Positions 1-8,151 of a stretch of 64,000 nucleotides of DNA are shown here, piece after piece. Position numbers and translations under genes: made by a program. A model generated the notes under the pieces. It saw only the letters and a program-made list of their open reading frames with translations, was not told the DNA's origin and did not search any database. Origin of the DNA: Herbiconiux sp. (lineage in GTDB: Bacteria > Actinomycetota > Actinomycetes > Actinomycetales > Microbacteriaceae); contig NZ_SCVE01000012.1 in assembly GCF_004297105.1 (NCBI RefSeq), forward strand, positions 744,001 to 808,000, written 5' to 3'. Every line of letters begins with the position of its first letter. Position 1 is the stretch's first letter.

Positions 1-171
1 GTGCTCCGGTACCCGACGAATCCCTCCGAACTCTTCCTCGAGGAGCCCGCCCTCTACGGCTATTCGTGGTGCGGGAGCAACCCCGGCGCGGGATTGTTTG
101 ATCCGTTGCACCTCACCCCGACGCAATACGCGCAGGCGGGTTATCCCTCCTTCATCACCTGCGTGCTCTGA
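1..171 (+). CDS. 3' end of a gene cut by the window edge, product unknown
   Basis: The frame enters from the left edge and runs open to TGA at 169-171, giving at least 56 C-terminal residues. The visible part is rich in Tyr, Pro and Gly, has a Cys at visible residue 24 (YSWCGS) and another three residues from the end (ITCVL). Spaced cysteines fit an exported protein, but I recognise no domain. The GTG at position 1 may be an internal codon, so the start is unknown. The next gene begins 57 bp downstream on the same strand. Confidence 0.45.
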   Translation: MLRYPTNPSELFLEEPALYGYSWCGSNPGAGLFDPLHLTPTQYAQAGYPSFITCVL

Positions 172-228
172 CGGTCCTTCGCCCTCCAGACCTGTGGTGG
201 CGATGATGGCCAGTGGTACCGTGATCGC

Positions 229-852
229 GTGTCCGGCTCCGACGATGGCTCAGCTCGAGACGCCTCTGTGCCTGCCGCCGCCACTTCCGCTGGTCCCGTG
301 GCCAGGCAGGCGCGAACGTCGGACGGTGCGCGCGGCCGGGTGACCGGGGTGATCGTGGTCGGCATGAGCGTGGCCGTGTGGTGGCCGGCGTTCACGCTCG
401 GAGCGTGGGGAACGTTCTTCTTCGATCAGATGCTGACGGTGTGGGCGGCCGCGACAGGGGCGCTCATCGTGGTGCTGTTCCAGACCCGCGGGTGGGTGAG
501 GGTGCGGCGAGCGTTCGCGCTCGCCATCCCGAGCGTCTGGCTGGCGCTCGAGTTCATCGTTCCCGACTCCGACAATCAGAACCTGCTCACCCTGCTTCTC
601 GCTCTGTTCGCCGGACTCGTGGCCTTCCTCGCGGTGCCCACGACGATCTGGGTGCTCGCGCGCACCATCTGGCCCGAATTCGGCGACGACATCCGGTGGC
701 CCAATCGCATCGTGATCATCGTGTCGGTGGTGCTGATCGCCGTCGCCTCGTTCGCGCTGGGACTCAACCAGTCGAGCTTCCTCACCTGTGGCGACTTCAT
801 CATCAGTGGCAACTCCGAGCCGCCCGGTTGCACCCCGGCGCCCACGGACTGA
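229..852 (+). CDS. Small integral membrane protein, function unknown
   Basis: This 207-residue protein opens with a hydrophilic Ser/Ala-rich stretch of about 37 residues. Four or five hydrophobic segments follow, at roughly 38-58, 68-88, 95-112, 120-143 and 160-180. A short external-looking tail holds two cysteines (LTCGDF and PPGCTP). The start is a GTG with no strong Shine-Dalgarno sequence, so a different nearby start is possible. It follows the truncated gene at the left edge and is convergent with the PLP-enzyme gene 6 bp further on. I do not recognise the family. Confidence 0.6.
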   Translation: MSGSDDGSARDASVPAAATSAGPVARQARTSDGARGRVTGVIVVGMSVAVWWPAFTLGAWGTFFFDQMLTVWAAATGALIVVLFQTRGWVRVRRAFALAIPSVWLALEFIVPDSDNQNLLTLLLALFAGLVAFLAVPTTIWVLARTIWPEFGDDIRWPNRIVIIVSVVLIAVASFALGLNQSSFLTCGDFIISGNSEPPGCTPAPTD

Positions 853-858
853 GCGTTT

Positions 859-1956
859 CTAGACCGTCGACGCCGCCAACTCGCGGCGCAGGGCCGCGGC
901 GAACGCATCGATGTCGTCGGGAGTGGTGTCGAAGGCGCACATCCAGCGCACCTCGCCCGTGGCCGGGTTCCAGTCGTAGAAGCGGAACGACTCGCGCAGC
1001 CGGTCGGCCACCCCGGGTGGCACGATCGCGAACACGGCGTTCGACTGGGTCGGCTGCGTGAGCGTGACGCCCGGCAGGTCGACCACGGCGGCGCGCAACC
1101 GGGTGGCCATCGCGTTCGCGTGCGACGCCGACTGCAACCACAGGTCGCCACCGTAGAGCGCGATCAGCTGAGCCGACACGAATCGCATCTTCGACGAGAG
1201 CTGCATGTCGAGCTTGCGCAGGAAGTGGATGCCCGTCGCGGCCGCGGGGTTCAGAACCACGACCGCCTCGCCGTAGAGCAGGCCGTTCTTGGTGCCGCCG
1301 AGCGACAGCACGTCGACTCCCGCATCCGTCGTGAAGGCCCGCAGTGGCACGCCGAGCGACGCACCGGCGTTCGAGATCCGCGATCCATCCATGTGCAGGG
1401 TCATGCCGAGCGAGTGCACGTGGTCGGCGATCGCCGCCACCTCCTCGACCGAGTAGGCGGTGCCGAGCTCGGTGGTCTGCGTGATCGATACCGCGAGCGG
1501 CTGGGCGCGGTGCTCGTCGCCCCAGCCCCATGCCTCCACGTCGATGAGCTCCGGGGTGAGCTTGCCGTCGGGCGTCGGCACGGTCAGCAGCTTCAATCCG
1601 GCCACGCGTTCGGGCGCCGCATTCTCATCGGTGTGGATGTGCGCCGTGGTGGAGCACACCACCGCACCCCAGCGCGGCAGCATCGACTGCAGCGACACCA
1701 CGTTCGCGCCCGTGCCGTTGAACACCGGGAAAGCCTCGGCATCAGGTCCGAAGTGCCGGCGCACCACCTTCTGCAGCTCGGCGGTGTACACGTCTTCGCC
1801 GTAGGCGATCTGGTGCCCGCCGTTCGCCCGGGCGATGGCCTCGAGTACCTCCGGATGCGCGCCCGCGTAGTTGTCGGAGGCGAACCCCCGGTAGGTGATG
1901 TCGTGAAGTGCCGCTCCGGGCGCAGCAGGGGTGGTCGGGCTCAGGATCTCGGTCAC
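859..1956 (-). CDS. Threonine aldolase / beta-eliminating lyase family PLP enzyme
   Basis: The 365-residue protein has the fold-type I PLP architecture of low-specificity L-threonine aldolases, which split L-threonine or allo-threonine to glycine and acetaldehyde. Seen here: the N-terminal FASDNYAGAHP segment, the FNGTGANVV loop (about 79-87) that cradles the cofactor phosphate, HMDGSRISNA (about 188-197) with the cofactor-binding Asp, and SLGGTKNG with the Schiff-base lysine at K223. Length fits the family. It is transcribed away from the haemoglobin gene, and a 17-bp dyad (2004-2020) lies in the shared 128-bp upstream region. Exact substrate is uncertain because related enzymes act on phenylserine or other beta-hydroxy amino acids. 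Confidence 0.82.
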   Translation of the reverse strand: MTEILSPTTPAAPGAALHDITYRGFASDNYAGAHPEVLEAIARANGGHQIAYGEDVYTAELQKVVRRHFGPDAEAFPVFNGTGANVVSLQSMLPRWGAVVCSTTAHIHTDENAAPERVAGLKLLTVPTPDGKLTPELIDVEAWGWGDEHRAQPLAVSITQTTELGTAYSVEEVAAIADHVHSLGMTLHMDGSRISNAGASLGVPLRAFTTDAGVDVLSLGGTKNGLLYGEAVVVLNPAAATGIHFLRKLDMQLSSKMRFVSAQLIALYGGDLWLQSASHANAMATRLRAAVVDLPGVTLTQPTQSNAVFAIVPPGVADRLRESFRFYDWNPATGEVRWMCAFDTTPDDIDAFAAALRRELAASTV

Positions 1957-2003
1957 CGGTCCAGTCTCTCAAACCGGAGGGCGGACTGCATCCGGCCGCG
2001 AAT

Positions 2004-2020
2004 TGAGTAGTCATTGCTCA
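2004..2020. promoter_or_regulatory. 17-bp dyad, candidate operator (site 1)
   Basis: TGAGTAG-TCA-TTGCTCA. The arms match at five of seven positions and share layout with 5280-5296 and 56049-56065. The site ends 64 bp before the haemoglobin start codon and lies 47 bp upstream of the divergent PLP-enzyme gene. It may serve either gene. The protein that binds it is unknown; the adjacent LAL regulator is the obvious candidate by inference. Confidence 0.5.
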
Positions 2021-2084
2021 CGACCAAGGCACTGGTAGGTGGCATCCTGAATCGAATCGCACAGCGATCGGTGAGGAGAACCCG

Positions 2085-2474
2085 ATGACGACCAGCTACG
2101 AACGGATCGGTGGTCATGGAACCATGCGAACGGCCGTCGCCGTGTTCTATCGGCGAGCGGTGGCCGATCCTGCACTGGCGCACTACTTCGAGGGAGTGGA
2201 TGTTCGCCGGCTGAGGGCACACCAGGCTGCCTTCCTGTCGGCAGCTCTCGACGGCCCCCAGGCCTTCGCCGGGAGAGGGCTGACGGATGCCCATCGCGGG
2301 CTCGCGATCACCGGCCCCGCTTTCGACGCGATGGTCGAGCATCTCGGCCTGGCCCTCACCGACGTGGGTGTCTCCCGGGAGACGGTGGCGGAGGTGCTGG
2401 AGACGGTGAGGGCACACCGCGGGGCCATCGTGCAGGGCGAAGAGACCGACCTCAGGCCGGGTTCGATCGGATGA
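2085..2474 (+). CDS. glbN: Group I truncated haemoglobin
   Basis: This 129-residue protein has the 2/2 globin length and signatures: YERIGG at the N-terminus, the B-helix FYRRAVADPALAHYF with the B10 tyrosine at Y22, and the F-helix LTDAHRGLAIT with the proximal haem ligand at H70. Group I members bind O2 and NO and often act as NO dioxygenases; that role is family knowledge, not visible here. GAGGAG 7 bases before the ATG supports the start. The last 23 bp overlap the 3' end of the convergent LAL regulator gene. The 17-bp dyad upstream suggests shared control with two surface-protein genes. Confidence 0.88.
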   Translation: MTTSYERIGGHGTMRTAVAVFYRRAVADPALAHYFEGVDVRRLRAHQAAFLSAALDGPQAFAGRGLTDAHRGLAITGPAFDAMVEHLGLALTDVGVSRETVAEVLETVRAHRGAIVQGEETDLRPGSIG

Positions 2475-5163
2475 GGTCGCGTCGCCCGCCGATCCCGAGC
2501 TTGCCGTAGCTGGACTGCAGGTGGTTGTCGACCGTGCGCACGGAGAGAAACAGGCGCGTCGCGATCTCCTGGCTCGTGAGGCCGAGGGTGGCCAGATCGA
2601 CGATCTCCCGCTCTCGCGGGGTGAGCACATCGGGCACGGCGGACGCGTGCAGCGCAGCGAGATCGGCGCCGTCGCAGCGGTCGGCGAGCTCGACAGCTCG
2701 CTGATGGAGGGCGATGGCGGCCTGACCGTCCCCGGCCATCCGGGCACAACTGCTTGCCGACGCCAGCGCCTCGGCAGCGGGGAGCAGCCCGCCGATCGCG
2801 AGCCAGGCGTCTGCGGCGGCACGGAACGCCACCGTCGACGGCGTCGCGAGGGCTCGGGCGTGATCGGCGCGGGCGGCGAAGAGGGGACTGTCTCCGCGCG
2901 CGGCGATCTCGTCCAGCTGAGCGGTGACCTCGGCGGCCCCACCCATGCGGGCCGCCTGATACAGCAGGCTCGTGGCGAGGTAGAGAACGCCGCCTTCGAG
3001 GTACGAATCGGCATCGGCGCGCAGCTGTGCGACCGCTGCCGCGCGCTCGCCTCGCCGGGCGCGCATCAGGGCGGTGGCGAGCCGGTAATGGAAGTTGCCC
3101 TCGGGCGCATCGTCGTCGATGCGGCCCAGGATCTCGGTGGCGCCATCGAGATCGCCGCCCGCCATCCGGGCGACGGCGAGGGTACCGAGCGCCACCCGGT
3201 GCAGATTCTGCGGCCCTTTCGTGCGTGAACCGGCGATGGCGTCGCCGAGCCAGCGGGAGGCCGACGCCACCGACCCGATCTGCAGCAGCACATGGCCGAG
3301 GAGCAGCTCCGCATAGCGGGTCGAGACCTCGTCGTCGAACTGGATCGACTCGGAGAGAGCCTCCAAGGCCAAGATCCTCGCGTCGTCGAGCGACCCACCG
3401 ATGAGGGCTGAGGATGCCGCGGTGAACAGGGCGAAGGCGCGGTCCCGGGCGGCAGGCGCGCCGGTGAGGAGAAGCTGTACCTCGGCTTGCGACTCCGACC
3501 ATCGCCCGGCGCCGGCGAGGGGCATGGCCGCGGCCATCGCCACCATCCCCCTCAACTCGGGCACCACCGCGCCGGGGGCGCGCAGCGGTTCGATCTCGTT
3601 GAGGGCCGCGCCAGACCGCTCCACGGTGAAGAGCATCATCGAGCGGGTGACCGTCACCAGCGCGGCATACCGGGGGTGGCGCCGGCCGGTCTCGTCGAGC
3701 AGGGAGAGGGCGGCGTCGATACCTCCGGGGCGATCATGCCGGATGAGGGCCAGGGTGCTTGCGATGCTCACCGACAGGGTCTCGGTCTGCGGCTGCGACG
3801 CGTCGACGGAGCTGGCCGATTCCGCGGCCTCTCGGGCGGCGTCCGCCGCGCCCAACCGCCGATGGGCGTCGGCGAGCACGAGATGGGCGGCGGCGCCGGA
3901 TGCTCCGGAGTCGATCGCCGCCTGCGAGAGCTTGGCCGCCAGGGCGTGATTGTGGGTCAGCTGAGCCAGGCGGGCTCCGTCGAGCAGCAGGTCGGGTGAT
4001 GCCGGCTGCCCGGCATCGAGGCGCCAGACGGCCACCCGGAAGGCGTCTTCCGGGCTGGGATCTCCGGCCGCGGCGATGTCCGCCTGTTCCGAGAGGATGT
4101 CTTCGATCCGTAGGATCGACATGCCCGCCCGAATCACCCCCACGTAGTGCGGCTGCGCGAGTGACGCGGTCACCAGCCCGGGGGATTCGTTCAGAGCGAC
4201 CAGACCCATTCGTGCGAGCTCGGAGAGGGTGGTGCGGATGCCCGGCTGATGCATCTCCTTCACGGGCAGGGGCTGGCAGATCGCCAGCCGTTCGACGGCG
4301 TCACGCTGGGCCTCCGTCAGCGCGCCGAGACGACGATCGATCACCGCGTTCAGCGCGGTCGTGCCGACCGGCTCTCCCTGCAGTTGCCACACTCCGGATT
4401 CACGGATCAAGGTGCCGGCTTGCAGGGCGCCGATGCACAGCTCCCGAAGGAAGAGCGGATTCCCTCCCGCGGCACGGTGGAGCTCCTCGGCGGTGCGGCG
4501 CGCCACGGACTCGCCGAAGGCCCGGGCGAGGAGCTCGGCCGTCTCGTCGCTCGACAGCGGAGCGAGATCGATGCGCTGTGCCGAGCTCTCGCTCCACAGG
4601 GCGAGGATCGCGTCGGGGATCGGTTCTCCTTCGCCCACCGTGGCGAGGAGCTTCACCGTTCGACTCTGCACGAGGTGGGCGATCACGGCCACCGAGAGAT
4701 CGTCCATCGCCGAGAGGTCGTCGACCACGAGGAGGATCCGCCCGGTGCCGCCGATCGCGCGGATGCGCTCGGTCGCCAGATGGAGGAGGGCTATCGGATC
4801 GGCCGCGAGAGCGCCGAACTCGGGTCGTGCACCGGCGAAGAGCGGAGACAGGCCGCCCAGGGGAAGCGAGCTCACACTCGTTCGCGCAGAGAGGCGGATG
4901 ACCGACCAGGCCTGCTTCTCCAGGATCGTCGCCGATTCCGCGGCCGCGCGCGACTTGCCGATCCCTGTCGAGCCGTGGAGCACGATCGCAAGCGTCGGAG
5001 AGTCGGCCAGAGCGGTGCTCACCCGGGCGAGCAGGTCGCCGCGCCCGGTGAAGGGCCATTCGGTCGGAACTCCGGCGGAGGAGGGAACGTCAGGGCTGGT
5101 GGCGTGATCGTCGTGTCGCACGTCGTCTGAGCCTCCCGGTGACGTCATGGATGGCGGACCCAC
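2452..5163 (-). CDS. LuxR-family AAA-type ATPase transcriptional regulator (LAL type)
   Basis: The 903-residue protein has the large ATP-binding LuxR (LAL) layout: a Walker A motif GSTGIGKS at about 64-71, a Walker B-like ILLVVDD at about 140, a long helical TPR-like middle, and a C-terminal LuxR helix-turn-helix over the last 60 residues (LTPREREIVDLATLGLTSQE). LAL proteins of this layout are ATP-dependent activators. A GTG start at 5163 is chosen because GGGGGT lies upstream and a -10 TATGCT (5197-5202) would give a leader of about 27 bases; an ATG at 5148 is the alternative. Its 3' end overlaps the haemoglobin gene, and it diverges from the LALTG surface-protein gene. Two copies of the dyad flank it, so it probably binds them. 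Confidence 0.85.
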   Translation of the reverse strand: MGPPSMTSPGGSDDVRHDDHATSPDVPSSAGVPTEWPFTGRGDLLARVSTALADSPTLAIVLHGSTGIGKSRAAAESATILEKQAWSVIRLSARTSVSSLPLGGLSPLFAGARPEFGALAADPIALLHLATERIRAIGGTGRILLVVDDLSAMDDLSVAVIAHLVQSRTVKLLATVGEGEPIPDAILALWSESSAQRIDLAPLSSDETAELLARAFGESVARRTAEELHRAAGGNPLFLRELCIGALQAGTLIRESGVWQLQGEPVGTTALNAVIDRRLGALTEAQRDAVERLAICQPLPVKEMHQPGIRTTLSELARMGLVALNESPGLVTASLAQPHYVGVIRAGMSILRIEDILSEQADIAAAGDPSPEDAFRVAVWRLDAGQPASPDLLLDGARLAQLTHNHALAAKLSQAAIDSGASGAAAHLVLADAHRRLGAADAAREAAESASSVDASQPQTETLSVSIASTLALIRHDRPGGIDAALSLLDETGRRHPRYAALVTVTRSMMLFTVERSGAALNEIEPLRAPGAVVPELRGMVAMAAAMPLAGAGRWSESQAEVQLLLTGAPAARDRAFALFTAASSALIGGSLDDARILALEALSESIQFDDEVSTRYAELLLGHVLLQIGSVASASRWLGDAIAGSRTKGPQNLHRVALGTLAVARMAGGDLDGATEILGRIDDDAPEGNFHYRLATALMRARRGERAAAVAQLRADADSYLEGGVLYLATSLLYQAARMGGAAEVTAQLDEIAARGDSPLFAARADHARALATPSTVAFRAAADAWLAIGGLLPAAEALASASSCARMAGDGQAAIALHQRAVELADRCDGADLAALHASAVPDVLTPREREIVDLATLGLTSQEIATRLFLSVRTVDNHLQSSYGKLGIGGRRDLIRSNPA

Positions 5164-5196
5164 CGTCGACCCCCGAGCGGTGGCGCATCAGCACTG

Positions 5197-5202
5197 AGCA
5201 TA
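5197..5202 (-). promoter_or_regulatory. Candidate -10 box for the LAL regulator gene
   Basis: TATGCT read on the minus strand fits TANNNT and would start transcription about 27 bases before the GTG at 5163. No convincing -35 is visible. The rest of the 277-bp divergent region (5164-5440) holds the 17-bp dyad at 5280-5296 and no gene. Confidence 0.35.
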
Positions 5203-5279
5203 GCCGGGCCCCGTTTCCGGTCTCGCCCCCGCCCCCGAGGGTCAGGGCATGCGGAATGAGCAGTACCGGCCGCCGGAGG

Positions 5280-5296
5280 TGAGTAGGCGCTACTCA
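5280..5296. promoter_or_regulatory. 17-bp perfect dyad, candidate operator (site 2)
   Basis: TGAGTAG-GCG-CTACTCA, seven-base arms that match perfectly around a three-base spacer. It lies 144 bp before the surface-protein start codon and 116 bp upstream of the divergent LAL regulator, so it could control both. It matches the layout of sites 2004-2020 and 56049-56065. Confidence 0.6.
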
Positions 5297-5440
5297 GGAC
5301 AGCGCTCTGCCCGATCGCGAGAGTGGGATCCGACGCACGAACACCCCGCGTCGGATCGACCAGATCGGCGGAGGCCACCCGGGAGATCCCCCACCAAACT
5401 GCACGCAGCCGCTCGGCCTGCGACGAGAAAGAGGTCCATC

Positions 5441-7519
5441 ATGTTCACTCGAATCACGCCCCATCGGCCCCACCGCTCACCGGCGACACCCGGAGCGTCG
5501 GCACGGGCATCCGTTCTCGCGGCGATCGCTGCCATCTCATTGGTGGGACTGAGCGTTCAGGGCGCGAGCATCGCATCCGCCGACGAGGCCCCGGATGCGG
5601 CCGCCACCGGAGTCACGGCGCCGGCCGACCCGACCCAGGCGGTCGAAGCTCCGTCCGCGCCGTCTCAAGCCGATCAGGGCACTCAGGAGACCGCCGATGC
5701 CGCTGACGGCGCGGGAGCGGCCGAGGCGACGGAGTCTGCCGATGCCACCGAACCGGCCGGAACCCCCGATCCGGCGTCCCCTGCCGACTCCTCCGGCACA
5801 GGAGACGACCCCGCTGATGCGCTGGTGGCACCCTCTGAGCCGGCCCCGGCCGACGCCGCGCCTGCCGATGCCGCGCCTGCTGATGCGGCCCCTGCTGATG
5901 CCGCGCCTGCCGATGCCGCGCCTGCTGATGCGGCCCCTGCCGATGCCGCTCCCGCCGATGCCGCGCCCGCTGCTGCGGGCCCCTCTGCCCTGAAGGCGGC
6001 GGAACTCGTGAACACCGCACCCATCGCGGTCGACGACTACTACACCGTGGCCAAGAACACCGAGTTCACGGTGGCGGCTCCTGGCGCCCTCAGCAACGAC
6101 ATCGACGCCGAGGGTGACCAGCTCTTCATCAACCAGGGGTACCACCAGACGGTGGCCGGCGGCCACATCTACTTCAAGTGGGATCGCTCGTTCACCTACA
6201 CGCCCGCTCCCGGCTTCTCCGGTGTCGACACGACAACCTACTTCGTGAGCGACGGAGTGCTGAACTCCGAGATGTCCGCCACCATCCACTTCACGGTCGT
6301 CGACACCACGGATCAGGCGCCGACGGCCAATGACGACTCGTACTCGACGCCTGCCGGGATGGCGTTGTCGGTGGGTGCATCCGGTGTGCTGGGGAACGAC
6401 ACCGACCCCGACGGCGACGCCCTCCACCTGCCCGACGCACTGACGGGCGGGGCGGCGCAGCCGACCACCGGCGGCGGAACCGTGTCCTGGCAGAGCAGTG
6501 GCGGCTTCGTCTATCAGCCGGCCGCCGGCTTCATCGGCTACGACACCGTCACCTACTGGGCCACCGACCTCGTGCTCGACAGCCACCTCGCCACGGTCAC
6601 CATCAAGGTCGGCGACTGGGCGAACCAGCCGCCCGTGGCCGCAGACGACGGCTACTCCACGGCAGTCAATCGCCCCCTCGTCGTGGATGCGCAACACGGT
6701 CTGCTCGCGAACGACTCCGACGCAGAAGACACACTCTCGGTCATCGTGCCGTCGCTCCTCCCCACCGACCACGGGCGCGTGTACCTCAACACCGATGGCA
6801 GCTTCAGCTACGAGGCGAGCTACTCCGACTACCTCGGGCTCGACAGCTTCACCTATCAGGTCACCGATGGCAGCTACAACCTGCCGGTGACGGCCACCGT
6901 GACGATCGACCTCACCGCGATGCAGAACGATGCGCCGGTCACGGCCGACGATCACTACTCCACCGCGAAAGACACCGCCCTCAGCGTGGAAGCCCCCCAG
7001 GGCGTGCTGACGAACGACGTCGATCCGGATGGTGATGCCCTGTACAGCTTCGGCTTCGCCGACCCCGCGACGGCGGCCGGCGGCCTCGTGCTCCTCAACG
7101 AAGACGGCTCGTTCAGCTACACGCCCCCGGCCGGTTTCGTGGGCGAGGACACCTTCGGCTACACGGCCATGGACACGTATCTCGGCAGCACGACGGCCAT
7201 CGCACACATCGAGGTGACCGATCCGGCCGCCCCGGGCACCTCGGTCGACCCCACCGACCCGGCGAGCCCGGTCGACTCGGCGAACCCGACGGGTTCGGCC
7301 GGCGACGGGACGACGACCACGGAGGGCGTCACCTCGGTCACGACCGCGCCGCAGTCTGACACAGCGTCTTCCGGCAGCACGCCCGCCGTCGGCGGCGCGC
7401 TCGCCCTGACCGGTCTCTCCACCGATCCGGTGCTCGGGCTGTCCCTCATCCTGCTGCTGGCCGGCGGCGCCGGAATCGCGGTGGCGGGTGCTGCTCACCG
7501 CCGGCAGCGCCGCAACTGA
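5441..7519 (+). CDS. LALTG-anchored surface protein with four cadherin-like domains
   Basis: The 692-residue precursor has a signal peptide (cut probably after ASA, residue 47) and an Ala/Pro/Asp-rich stalk with eight PADAA repeats at 136-175. Four related domains of about 95 residues span roughly 190-585, each opening with a xAPxAxDDxYS-type motif and holding an ND-D-GD core and a SFxYxPxxxFxGxDxFxY finish. A Ser/Thr/Gly linker follows. The tail is LALTG (654-658), a hydrophobic span and RRQRRN. LAxTG is the sorting motif of actinobacterial class E sortases. AAAGAGG before the ATG at 5441 sets the start. It diverges from the LAL regulator. A role in adhesion or cell-surface interaction is inferred. 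Confidence 0.85.
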   Translation: MFTRITPHRPHRSPATPGASARASVLAAIAAISLVGLSVQGASIASADEAPDAAATGVTAPADPTQAVEAPSAPSQADQGTQETADAADGAGAAEATESADATEPAGTPDPASPADSSGTGDDPADALVAPSEPAPADAAPADAAPADAAPADAAPADAAPADAAPADAAPADAAPAAAGPSALKAAELVNTAPIAVDDYYTVAKNTEFTVAAPGALSNDIDAEGDQLFINQGYHQTVAGGHIYFKWDRSFTYTPAPGFSGVDTTTYFVSDGVLNSEMSATIHFTVVDTTDQAPTANDDSYSTPAGMALSVGASGVLGNDTDPDGDALHLPDALTGGAAQPTTGGGTVSWQSSGGFVYQPAAGFIGYDTVTYWATDLVLDSHLATVTIKVGDWANQPPVAADDGYSTAVNRPLVVDAQHGLLANDSDAEDTLSVIVPSLLPTDHGRVYLNTDGSFSYEASYSDYLGLDSFTYQVTDGSYNLPVTATVTIDLTAMQNDAPVTADDHYSTAKDTALSVEAPQGVLTNDVDPDGDALYSFGFADPATAAGGLVLLNEDGSFSYTPPAGFVGEDTFGYTAMDTYLGSTTAIAHIEVTDPAAPGTSVDPTDPASPVDSANPTGSAGDGTTTTEGVTSVTTAPQSDTASSGSTPAVGGALALTGLSTDPVLGLSLILLLAGGAGIAVAGAAHRRQRRN
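5846..5965 (+). repeat. Eight tandem 15-bp units encoding PADAA
   Basis: Eight in-frame 15-bp units, each CCN-GCN-GAY-GCN-GCN, differ only at third codon positions. They encode the extended acidic stalk of the LALTG surface protein. Arrays of this kind can change copy number by slippage without breaking the frame, so stalk length may vary between strains (inference). Confidence 0.9.
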
Positions 7520-7527
7520 CCGACCCA

Positions 7528-7563
7528 CTGCGCCGGTGACCGTTCGATCGGTCACCGGCGCAG
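7528..7563 (+). terminator. 15-bp perfect hairpin after the surface-protein gene
   Basis: Perfect 15-bp arms (7528-7542 and 7549-7563) close a six-base loop, 8 bp after the stop codon. There is no T tract, as is common in high-GC actinobacteria. It separates the surface-protein gene from the next gene, which starts 54 bp later with its own AAGGAG. Confidence 0.7.
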
Positions 7564-7617
7564 CCATCCGCTCACCACTCCACCATCCACCTAGATCCCA
7601 CAAAGAAGGAGACACTC

Positions 7618-8124
7618 ATGTTCGGCAGGAAATGGCAGAAAGCGACCGGCACCGTCGTCGCACGCACGATCGAAGGCACCGACAGCGACGGGTCGATGAT
7701 CACCTACAACTACGTCGTCGAGATCCGGCCGGCCCACGCGGAGCCCTTCCGTGCAGTGCTGAAGGATCCCAGGCTGCTCACCGACTTCGTGCAGCCGATC
7801 GTCGGGCGGGTGGTCGGCGTGGAGATCGACGTCGACCGAGGAGTGGCCCGCTTCGACAAGAGCGACCCGCGGTTGAGCTTCAAGGCCCAGCAGGCGACGA
7901 AGGACGCGGCGTTCGCCGCTGCACTCGCCGCCCCCGCCGGAACGCCGCCGCAGCAGCCGTCCCCGGCCGCATCCGGTTCGGAGATGGCCGAGGCGGTGCG
8001 CGCTCTCATCGGCTCGGCATCGACCGGCGGCGTGGTGAGGCTCGACCGCACCGCGGAGGGCTACGACGAGTTGCGAGCATCGATCCTCAAGGCCGCCGGG
8101 GTCACCGATCCGCGGAACCCGTAG
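7618..8124 (+). CDS. Conserved-looking hypothetical cytoplasmic protein
   Basis: This 168-residue protein has no signal peptide or membrane span. Residues 8-90 look like a compact beta-rich domain (ATGTVVARTIEGTDSDGS, then alternating hydrophobic strands). An Ala/Pro linker (about 103-120) leads to a helical C-terminal part. AAGGAGACACTC before the ATG makes the start secure. It follows the surface protein on the same strand behind a strong hairpin, so its transcription may be separate. I do not recognise the family. Confidence 0.62.
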   Translation: MFGRKWQKATGTVVARTIEGTDSDGSMITYNYVVEIRPAHAEPFRAVLKDPRLLTDFVQPIVGRVVGVEIDVDRGVARFDKSDPRLSFKAQQATKDAAFAAALAAPAGTPPQQPSPAASGSEMAEAVRALIGSASTGGVVRLDRTAEGYDELRASILKAAGVTDPRNP

Positions 8125-8128
8125 CGAG

Positions 8129-8151
8129 GCGGCCTCCGGATGCGCGGCCGC
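8129..8151. terminator. Weak hairpin between convergent genes
   Basis: Arms GCGGCC and GGCCGC flank an 11-base loop in the 27-bp gap between the hypothetical gene and the convergent ABC permease gene. The stem is short, so its role as a two-way terminator is tentative. Confidence 0.3.

Noticed and set aside
5683..6024. 113-codon minus-strand frame of repeated AASAG over the PADAA array
   Set aside because: It is only the complement of the 15-bp repeat and has no start signal.
5537..7615. 692-codon open frame antisense to the LALTG surface-protein gene
   Set aside because: Long antisense frames are expected in very GC-rich genes. Its Gly/Arg/Val-rich product has no domain, while the plus strand has a signal peptide, four repeats and an anchor.
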